From assembly GCA_021816965.1 (NCBI GenBank), contig JAKAWU010000012.1, forward strand, positions 1 through 32,183: a stretch of 32,183 nucleotides of DNA. The letters run 5' to 3'. Numbering within the stretch: position 1 is the stretch's first letter; each line of letters starts with the position of its first letter. This DNA comes from Thermoplasmata archaeon (GTDB lineage Archaea > Thermoplasmatota > Thermoplasmata > Thermoplasmatales > Thermoplasmataceae). The notes beneath the pieces were generated by a model. That model was not told the origin of the DNA. It saw only the letters and a list, made by a program, of their open reading frames with translations, and did no database searches. The position numbers and the translations under genes were made by a program. Below are positions 26,702 through 32,183 of the stretch, piece after piece.

Positions 26702-26709
26702 CTTATATC
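26702..26709 (-). promoter_or_regulatory. TATA box for dph6
   Basis: GATATAAG on the minus strand is centred 25-26 nt before the dph6 ATG at 26680. It lies within the 43-nt divergent gap shared with the peroxiredoxin gene. Confidence 0.5.
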
Positions 26710-26723
26710 TTTTCGGTGATACA

Positions 26724-27197
26724 ATGACAATAAAAGTAGGAGATATAGCTCCGGATTTTGAGCTTGCAGACACAAGCAACAAATTGAGAAAGCTTTCTGA
26801 ATTCAGGAAAAACAACGTAGTTATTGCATTCTTCCCGGGAGCCTTTACAGGTGTTTGCACAAAGGAAATGTGCACTTTCAGGGATTCCATGAGCGCATTC
26901 AACAACATGAATGCAAAGGTCGTTGGCATAAGCGTAGATACACCATTCACCCTTGCCAAATTTGCATCAGAGAACAATCTTAAATTCGATCTTCTCAGCG
27001 ATCACGGCAAGGAGACTATAGGAAAATATGACGTGATTCATAAGGGATTTATCAACATTCCACACTTTGATGTGGCAAAAAGATCTGTATTCATAGTGGG
27101 GAAAGACGGAAAAGTCAAATACACCTGGGTATCAGAAGTTCCGACTGTTGAGCCTGATTATGAAAAAATAAAAGAAGAAGTCAAAAAACTCAATTGA
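26724..27197 (+). CDS. Peroxiredoxin (AhpC/TSA, BCP-like)
   Basis: Thiol peroxidase reducing hydrogen peroxide and organic hydroperoxides. The 157 residues open with [14 protein letters not shown], followed by [20 protein letters not shown]. Within this stretch, the PxxTxxC motif holds the peroxidatic cysteine; a second cysteine four residues on could be the resolving partner. [17 protein letters not shown] completes the thioredoxin-like fold. The redox partner is not in the window. The ATG at 26724 begins the conserved domain; the upstream open frame is antisense to dph6. Confidence 0.92.
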   Translation: MTIKVGDIAPDFELADTSNKLRKLSEFRKNNVVIAFFPGAFTGVCTKEMCTFRDSMSAFNNMNAKVVGISVDTPFTLAKFASENNLKFDLLSDHGKETIGKYDVIHKGFINIPHFDVAKRSVFIVGKDGKVKYTWVSEVPTVEPDYEKIKEEVKKLN

Positions 27198-27291
27198 CTT
27201 TATTTTTTAAATTTGAATCAATGATGTAGGACATTTTCCCTCACTTCAAACAACTCAAAAAGTTTATTGATTGGCTATTATTTTACCGTGG

Positions 27292-28149
27292 ATGATCCTT
27301 TTTGAAATTGCACTGATAATCTTGATTACTATGGGTTTCTCCATTGCAGTGCTTTTTTCGAAAGTGTCATTGAACCACATACGCCCTGAAAGATTTGCAA
27401 TGCTATACATAATGGGGGCATCCTTTGTCATATTCATTGAGTTTTTCATATTTCATCTGCTTGGACAGGCCCCTATAGTAATTAAGGTGAATATTTGGAT
27501 AATACTGGTTGCTGCACTCTTTGGCGCTTTTGCATATTTTTTTGGATACGTGGGACTTAAGAATACCAATGCAGGAATATCCAGCACCATTTTCAATCTG
27601 CAAGGGCCACTGATTGCTCTGCTTGGGGCTCTGTTCTATATGGAGTATCCAGGGAATTTGGTTCTTACTGGCCTTGCAATCGCCATAGTGGGCCTTTTCA
27701 TGATGGGAAGCAGTGGAAATTCCGGGAAGGTCATTAAATTTAACATTCCATTCATATTGCTGAGCATGTCTCCCCTTTTCTGGGCCCTTGAATGGGTGAT
27801 TTTCTCATTTGTTTCCTACGCAGCACCGATATTTTACACTTTTGTCCTCTACTTCTCCATTTTCATGGTTCTTGTTGTCATGAATATCATTTTAAGACCG
27901 CCTTTGATAAGTTCGCCCCGAGTAAGAGCATATGCACTTACTGGAGGATTATTTTCAGGTATTGCCAACGGAGCATATGGAATTTTCATAACTTATTATG
28001 GAACGACACTTACAGGTCTTATCACGCTAATATCAGTACCTGTTTCCATCATCCTGGTGGTGGTCATTTTGAAAGAAAGATACGTTAAATTAGAAATGCT
28101 TGGCATCGTATTTGTCTGCATAGGACTGTTAGTATCTGCCATTCTTTGA
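27292..28149 (+). CDS. EamA/DMT-superfamily membrane transporter
   Basis: 285 residues from the ATG at 27292, almost wholly hydrophobic, with about ten helices in two repeated halves, as in drug/metabolite (EamA) permeases. GYVGLKNTNAGISSTIFNLQGPLIALLGALFY, read in parts, is the typical end of the first EamA repeat; the second ends TGLITLISVPVSIILVVVILKERY. The substrate is unknown. An upstream TTG (27271) extends the frame by seven residues, but TTTATTG near 27262-27268, about 27 nt before the ATG, favours the ATG. It is a single gene, followed by a T-tract. Confidence 0.82.
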   Translation: MILFEIALIILITMGFSIAVLFSKVSLNHIRPERFAMLYIMGASFVIFIEFFIFHLLGQAPIVIKVNIWIILVAALFGAFAYFFGYVGLKNTNAGISSTIFNLQGPLIALLGALFYMEYPGNLVLTGLAIAIVGLFMMGSSGNSGKVIKFNIPFILLSMSPLFWALEWVIFSFVSYAAPIFYTFVLYFSIFMVLVVMNIILRPPLISSPRVRAYALTGGLFSGIANGAYGIFITYYGTTLTGLITLISVPVSIILVVVILKERYVKLEMLGIVFVCIGLLVSAIL

Positions 28150-28220
28150 TAAAATTGGCTGAAATTTGAAAATAATTTATCTGCGTTTTTGCTAAACAAT
28201 TAAAATAGGGTGTGAATAAA

Positions 28221-28227
28221 TTTTTTT
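28221..28227 (+). terminator. T-tract terminator after EamA gene
   Basis: A run of seven T lies about 70 nt beyond the EamA stop in the convergent gap. Archaeal RNA polymerase commonly stops at such runs. The gap also holds TAAAATAATTTAT and TTTTTG, but nothing coding. Confidence 0.4.
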
Positions 28228-28253
28228 CGCAGAGAAATATTATTTCTTCTGCG
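28228..28253. repeat. Inverted repeat at the MMPL stop codon
   Basis: CGCAGAGAAATA (28228-28239) faces TATTTCTTCTGCG (28241-28253), a 12-bp stem with one bulged base and a one-base spacer. It straddles the end of the membrane-protein gene and adjoins the T-tract, so it may act as a terminator or 3'-end stabiliser for either convergent gene. Confidence 0.4.
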
Positions 28254-31200
28254 TGCTTTTTCCGAACTTTGCGGGCCACCAGTTAGATTTTCCGAGAACC
28301 TTCATGAATGCAGGTATGAAGAACTGCCAGCTGAGGAAAGTGTCAAGCAGAACCCCAAGAGCTATTCCCACTCCTAACTGCTGCATCAAGGGTATTGAAC
28401 TGAAGTAAAGAGCAGCAAAGGTTACGAAAAGTGTTGTTCCAAGCAGCATGACCACGGCACCATTCTCTTTTACGCTTGTGATTATGCTGGTGTCAATATC
28501 GTTCCCTTTGATTATCTCTTCCCTCACTCTCGTGATCATGAAAACATCATAATCTACACCCACAGCAAGAAGTGTTGTAAACACAAATACCGGCATGAAT
28601 ATGATCACTGGATAACCCTGGATATAATGGAATATTCCATAACCTATAGAAAGGGCCACAACGACTGTTCCAATTACCATAAGTATCAGCCTTGTTGGAG
28701 AAATTACTGAACTTAGCTGTATAGCAAGAAGTGCGAAAATAGTTATGGAAAGAATAGGAACCAGTTCAAGGAATGCTGACTGTGTTGATGAGTATGCATT
28801 TGAAAGAGATTCTGTCAGTCCACCTATGGCTATTGTATAATTTTCATTTCCTGATGCCTGAATATTGCTGTTAAGGACGTTTACTGTGGAGATAGCCTTG
28901 TTTTCCCATCCAAGTATGTAAGTCTGGAATACAATCTCGACATATCTCGAATTAGTAGAGCTTATGAATGAGTTGGACTGATTCTCATACAATATTGCCT
29001 GTGATGCAGGAACGGATGATGGATTGTATCCTGTAAAATAACCAAATGGCCTTCCCGGACCGTATACTTCCGATATTCCCGAAGTTGAGAGAGTCTTGTT
29101 CTCTATACTGTTTACGGTGGACATTTCAGTCTGATTTACTTTCCCATTGACAATAAGTGGAGCTGCGAGGCCCACGACAATAAATCCTCTGTCGAGGAAA
29201 TCGCCATTAAATGAATTATTTATCTGGTCAATAGCAGTTATTGCCTGGCTCTGAGGTAACAATTTCAGTATGTTGATACTCTCAGGGGTTGCCTGGTAAA
29301 TATACACCCCGATGATTATTATAACGAAGAACACTGCAATCATGGCATATCTGTTTTCTGTTGTGAATCTTCCAACCTTTTGCATTCTAAGATGCTCCGA
29401 TTCTACGGTTCTACCTTCAGCAGATTTCCTGAATATGCTTTTTCCATACCTGTGAAGTATAGAAGGAAGGAATGTTGTCGCAAGCATTAGCGATACAAAT
29501 ACCCCTATTGCATTTGCGAAACCAGAGTCACTGAAAAAAGGTATGTTGATAAGCCAGAGGACAACCTGAGAAAGGATAACTGTCAAACCAGAGGTGAATA
29601 CCGCATGTCCTGCCCATCTCGAAGTGATAATGGTGGGATGCTCGGTCTTGTGAATCAGTTCCCTCCTGTACCTTGCCATGATATATACTGTATAGTCACT
29701 GGTCAATCCTAGTATGAATATGAAAAGGAGTGTGGGAGTGATGAAAGATATCTGCGAATGGAATATATAAGTATAAATTAATCCAATTATTCCAAGAGAT
29801 ATTACTGCAGAAATCATGAAAAGCAATATTGGTATAAAGGCTGCCTTGATGGATTTGAAAAATAATCCTATAACCAGTATGGATAGCATTACTCCTATGG
29901 CAAGCGCCTTTACCAAACCGGATGATATTTCACTTGAAAGTTGGGATGCAAATTGTTCAGTTCCTGCGATCAGGAATGTTGAACCATGTATTTGCGCAGA
30001 AAAGTTTCCTGAGGATGAAGTGACAATATTTGCCTGCTGAGCCGTATAATTTCCATTGAATGTGAATACAAATAACACAGTTTTGTTATTGAATCCAACG
30101 AAATTGTGCATAAGGTATGGTGTTGGATATATAGGTAGCCCATAAATGGAATGGTGTGTCATATATGACTGTACAGTCAAACCAGTACTGGAATTTGCAA
30201 GTATATTGAAATACGAAGAAAGAGCATTTTTGTTAATTTCAAAAAATGGATTGCCATCAAACTTTATTATTGCGGCTCTCGAAGTAAAGAGAGAGGAGAG
30301 ATAATCAATAGTGTTATTTGATAATGCGAGTGAACCGTGTGTTGTATTAAAAACCTGTGAAGTGAATCCAAACAAAGTGAAATTGTCCACTGATTCTATC
30401 AGATACATTAAAGAAGATGTGTTTGAACCTGTTGGCAGAATATAGAATGGGAAGAACAGTGATGAAAGGTTCAGGGTGGATTGTGTGCTGTTTGATATGA
30501 ACGCAGAAAGATTCTGATTTCCTATCACAAATATGGATGAGGCATTGAGTGGCCCGAGTGCAGAGAGATATGGGACAAAAGAGCTGTTCTTCAGTGTGCC
30601 CTGAGAACTTGTTTGAATATCACCCAAGGGGTTATTAATAATTGAATTGCCTGATATATTGACGTTATGTGAAAATGCATCAAGATATTGTATCTGTATG
30701 GATTCATACGGAGTTGAAACACTTTGAATAAATGAAAGTGCGCTATTATATGAAACGTTCAAATTATGACTTTTGATGAAAGCATTTAGATATACTTCCT
30801 CAACAATCAAAAATAATGAAGATGAAACATTTGTCTGGTACACAATACCATTATCTACCTGAACAGCTCCAGCATTCCCCTGTAGAAGTGTTTTCATTCC
30901 TGATGAAAAAGCATTCATTGAAGTGGATTCGGTGGATATAATACTTTGTACGCCTGTAAACCCAGGAGTCTCATTTAGGGATTTGCTAAGAGATTGTTCA
31001 TATTTAACAAGAGTACTAAAATCACTGGTGTTGTTGACGTATGTGTTCTGTGTGACGATTAAAATCTGTGTTCCGTTAGAACTTCCATTAGGATCTGACG
31101 GGAAATATTGGGAAAGTTGATTCTGTGCAACCTGTGCTTCACTGGTTCCACCTCCAAACGAAGATTGTATATTGAAATTTGTATTGGAAAATACCAGGGT

Positions 31201-31305
31201 GGCACCATAAGACATTAAAAGAATGAGAATTAACCATATAATTATGATTTTGCCACTATTTTTTGATACCTTTCTTCCTATCTTTTCAAAAGTGCTTTCA
31301 AACAT
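28240..31305 (-). CDS. MMPL/RND-superfamily membrane protein
   Basis: 1021 residues with RND topology: one N-terminal helix (KIIIIWLILILLMSYGATLVF), an external loop of about 400 residues, five clustered helices, then the same plan repeated. Each half keeps the family's paired acidic/aromatic site, GLTSDYTVYIMARYRRE and GVDYDVFMITRVREE, expected to carry protons. Relatives export lipids or drugs (MmpL) or hopanoids (HpnN). The first external loop has more than 15 N-x-S/T sequons, suggesting glycosylation. Substrate unknown. It is a monocistronic gene with its own AT-rich upstream region (ACAAATAT about 25 nt before the ATG) and no adaptor protein. Confidence 0.85.
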   Translation of the reverse strand: MFESTFEKIGRKVSKNSGKIIIIWLILILLMSYGATLVFSNTNFNIQSSFGGGTSEAQVAQNQLSQYFPSDPNGSSNGTQILIVTQNTYVNNTSDFSTLVKYEQSLSKSLNETPGFTGVQSIISTESTSMNAFSSGMKTLLQGNAGAVQVDNGIVYQTNVSSSLFLIVEEVYLNAFIKSHNLNVSYNSALSFIQSVSTPYESIQIQYLDAFSHNVNISGNSIINNPLGDIQTSSQGTLKNSSFVPYLSALGPLNASSIFVIGNQNLSAFISNSTQSTLNLSSLFFPFYILPTGSNTSSLMYLIESVDNFTLFGFTSQVFNTTHGSLALSNNTIDYLSSLFTSRAAIIKFDGNPFFEINKNALSSYFNILANSSTGLTVQSYMTHHSIYGLPIYPTPYLMHNFVGFNNKTVLFVFTFNGNYTAQQANIVTSSSGNFSAQIHGSTFLIAGTEQFASQLSSEISSGLVKALAIGVMLSILVIGLFFKSIKAAFIPILLFMISAVISLGIIGLIYTYIFHSQISFITPTLLFIFILGLTSDYTVYIMARYRRELIHKTEHPTIITSRWAGHAVFTSGLTVILSQVVLWLINIPFFSDSGFANAIGVFVSLMLATTFLPSILHRYGKSIFRKSAEGRTVESEHLRMQKVGRFTTENRYAMIAVFFVIIIIGVYIYQATPESINILKLLPQSQAITAIDQINNSFNGDFLDRGFIVVGLAAPLIVNGKVNQTEMSTVNSIENKTLSTSGISEVYGPGRPFGYFTGYNPSSVPASQAILYENQSNSFISSTNSRYVEIVFQTYILGWENKAISTVNVLNSNIQASGNENYTIAIGGLTESLSNAYSSTQSAFLELVPILSITIFALLAIQLSSVISPTRLILMVIGTVVVALSIGYGIFHYIQGYPVIIFMPVFVFTTLLAVGVDYDVFMITRVREEIIKGNDIDTSIITSVKENGAVVMLLGTTLFVTFAALYFSSIPLMQQLGVGIALGVLLDTFLSWQFFIPAFMKVLGKSNWWPAKFGKSTQKK

Positions 31306-31415
31306 TGATTTCGATAAGTGATATTTGTAACCTATTAATATTTTATTATGTTAAGTATTCTAATTTCTCAATTGCTGAAAAATATGGAATATAATTTCTA
31401 GCCAATCTCACACTA

Positions 31416-31424
31416 AAATATATA
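31416..31424 (+). promoter_or_regulatory. TATA box for AGT-EndoV gene
   Basis: AAATATATA is centred 26 nt before the ATG at 31446, implying a leaderless mRNA. It lies in the 140-nt divergent gap with the MMPL gene; the rest of that gap is AT-rich with no other feature. Confidence 0.6.
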
Positions 31425-31445
31425 CATAGATTTCATACTTCATTG

Positions 31446-31965
31446 ATGGATCTAGAATATTTCATGACTGAGGATTATGACTTATACAGAGATTATGAAA
31501 ATTTGATGCTTCAGTTGCCAGAGGATTCCATCACAACCTATGGGGCCATAGCAAAGGCCCTCGGTGACATCAAGGTTGCAAAGGCAGTGGGATTCATGCT
31601 GTCAAGAAACACTGATGGAGATAAAATAAAGTGCTACAAGGTAATTCATTCTGATGGTAGAGTTGGAAAATTCACCCATCCCCTTGGTAGTGAAGAGAGA
31701 ATACGAAGACTTGAAAAAGATGGTGCCATCATAAAAAATGGTTCAGTCTCGAACTTTAAGGAAAAGTGTTATGATGCTTTCAGAACTGATTACCCGCTAA
31801 AACATCTTTCTGATCTTCAGACACAACTTTTCCAAGATTTCTCTGAGAAGTTAAACAGTGATTTATATGATCTGTCTGAATACAATGAAATAGGTGCTGT
31901 GGATGTTTCATATTATAATCAGAAAGGTTACGGAGTTTTTGTCTACACTTCAGGTGAAAAGATAT
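31446..31965 (+). pseudogene. O6-alkylguanine-DNA alkyltransferase-endonuclease V fusion, interrupted
   Basis: Residues 1-100 form an AGT/ATL domain: TTYGAIAKAL, KAVGFMLSRN (Lys where the family usually has the DNA-flipping Arg), and IKCYKVIHSDG, with the acceptor cysteine C63 in CYK rather than the usual PCHR. Residues from about 115 start an endonuclease V domain: LQTQLFQDF, then GAVDVSYY with the first catalytic aspartate D153. F. acidarmanus encodes a functional AGT-EndoV fusion. Here EndoV sequence stops near residue 173, where the right end of an IS605-type element begins. The frame stays open to the window end, but only by reading antisense through tnpB. The AGT half could still be made; the nuclease half is lost unless the element excises. 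Confidence 0.75.
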
Positions 31966-32183
31966 GTGACATCCTCCCCCAGCTAACGCAGGGGCTTCCC
32001 GTTTCAAAGACCGAAGTTGCCATTGGCAGAGCTCCAATCTCCACGGGCGTGAATTTGGGAGTGCCCCTCCCTACAGCGATCAATCCAGCATTCCGGATGT
32101 TCATTGCGGCATTCAGGTCCCGATCAATGGTCAGGCCGCATGGGTTGCATTGGTATATGCGGTCTGACAGTTTCAGATCCTTC
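31943..32183 (-). CDS. tnpB: TnpB (IS605-type OrfB) C-terminus, partial
   Basis: The frame enters from beyond the window end, and its last 79 residues are visible. RIYQCNPCG provides the second CxxC of the TnpB zinc ribbon, and LTIDRDLNAAMNIRNAG carries the RuvC-III aspartate, both diagnostic of TnpB RNA-guided nickase/nuclease proteins. The tail ends VFETGSPCVSWGRMSHIFSPEV. The last residues appear to be encoded outside the element, by antisense EndoV sequence, with the stop at 31943-31945. The GC content is clearly higher than in the neighbouring genes. The N-terminus and any tnpA are out of view. Confidence 0.82.
   Translation of the reverse strand, partial: KDLKLSDRIYQCNPCGLTIDRDLNAAMNIRNAGLIAVGRGTPKFTPVEIGALPMATSVFETGSPCVSWGRMSHIFSPEV
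31966..32183 (-). mobile_element. IS200/IS605-family element, right end
   Basis: The right end reads, on the minus strand, GAAGCCCC...GGGGAGGATGTCAC, the style of right end I associate with archaeal IS605/IS1341-type elements. It includes a subterminal hairpin and no inverted terminal repeats. I place the boundary after TGTCAC (31966-31971 on plus), where recognisable EndoV coding ends. The exact base could differ by a few. The rest of the element lies beyond the window. Confidence 0.7.
31977..31994. repeat. Right-end hairpin of the IS605-type element
   Basis: CCCC (31977-31980) pairs with GGGG (31991-31994). An A-A mismatch is followed by GC/GC pairing around a TAAC loop. Bulged subterminal hairpins of this kind are recognised by TnpA and also end the scaffold of the TnpB guide RNA. 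Confidence 0.55.

Larger units (their letters stand above)
31946..32183 (-). ncRNA. Predicted TnpB omega/reRNA with guide antisense to EndoV
   Basis: In TnpB systems the guide RNA comes from the 3' end of tnpB plus the right end and finishes with roughly 16-20 nt of flanking DNA as guide. By that rule the scaffold is within 31966-32183 and the guide is the minus-strand sequence 31965-31946, which comes from the EndoV gene. This is inferred from position only; no transcript is shown. Confidence 0.35.

Noticed and set aside
26681-26977. N-terminal extension of Dph6 by 99 codons
   Set aside because: It is antisense to the peroxiredoxin gene, and the conserved Dph6 domain begins at the ATG at 26680.
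31780-32037. 85-codon minus-strand open frame across the insertion junction
   Set aside because: It is in a different frame from the TnpB motifs and mixes element and EndoV antisense sequence.
31971-32183. Continuation of the AGT-EndoV frame to the window end
   Set aside because: The residues do not resemble EndoV, and the opposite strand encodes diagnostic TnpB motifs, so the open frame is accidental.
1-32183. CRISPR array or cas genes to accompany the CARF-like protein
   Set aside because: I saw no regularly spaced direct repeats and no Cas10, Cas1 or other Cas signature on either strand.

Overview
The window is a gene-dense, moderately AT-rich stretch of an acidophilic archaeon, most likely of the order Thermoplasmatales (Ferroplasma, Cuniculiplasma, Picrophilus or Thermoplasma relatives). 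Evidence: archaeal-type RNase Z, split transketolase, FSA-type transaldolase, a COG2108 radical SAM protein, Dph6, an archaeal pilin, FtsZ, and an O6-alkylguanine-DNA alkyltransferase-endonuclease V fusion of the kind described in Ferroplasma acidarmanus. Most first genes of transcription units have an archaeal TATA box about 22-27 nt before the start codon, as expected for leaderless mRNAs, while several downstream operon genes have Shine-Dalgarno sites. I placed many starts on that rule. No gap exceeds 300 bases, and I found no rRNA, tRNA or CRISPR array.

Layout. 1-5.8 kb: RNase Z; an NCS1 purine/pyrimidine-type permease; a large two-domain protein that looks like a CARF-type ligand sensor fused to a PIN nuclease; ScpB overlapping PurD. 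5.8-11 kb, minus strand: an unknown protein, a DUF309 protein, asnS, hemE, hemH and an EF-Tu domain-2 protein without a G domain. The last four overlap or nearly touch. 11-16.3 kb: an unrecognised 306-residue protein, a malic enzyme/GNAT pair divergent from a two-lobe GNAT protein, a dolichol/phytol kinase-like membrane protein and a third GNAT. 16.4-19 kb: the non-oxidative pentose phosphate operon (transketolase N and C halves, transaldolase). 19-26 kb: ftsZ, an acyl-CoA ligase, a pilin-like surface protein, a radical SAM protein, and purB with a winged-helix protein. 26-31.3 kb: dph6 divergent from a peroxiredoxin, a DMT transporter, and a large MMPL/RND membrane protein with a sequon-rich external loop. 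31.3 kb-end: the AGT-EndoV gene, cut off inside its endonuclease V domain by the right end of an IS605-type, TnpB-encoding element that runs off the window.

The window is mainly housekeeping: purine synthesis, haem synthesis, sugar-phosphate interconversion, chromosome segregation and division. The unusual parts are the CARF-like/PIN protein with no cas genes near it, the insertion into the AGT-EndoV repair gene (with a predicted guide-bearing TnpB RNA antisense to it), the single palindromic TATA box midway between malic enzyme and the GNAT protein, and the interleaved dph6/peroxiredoxin promoters.
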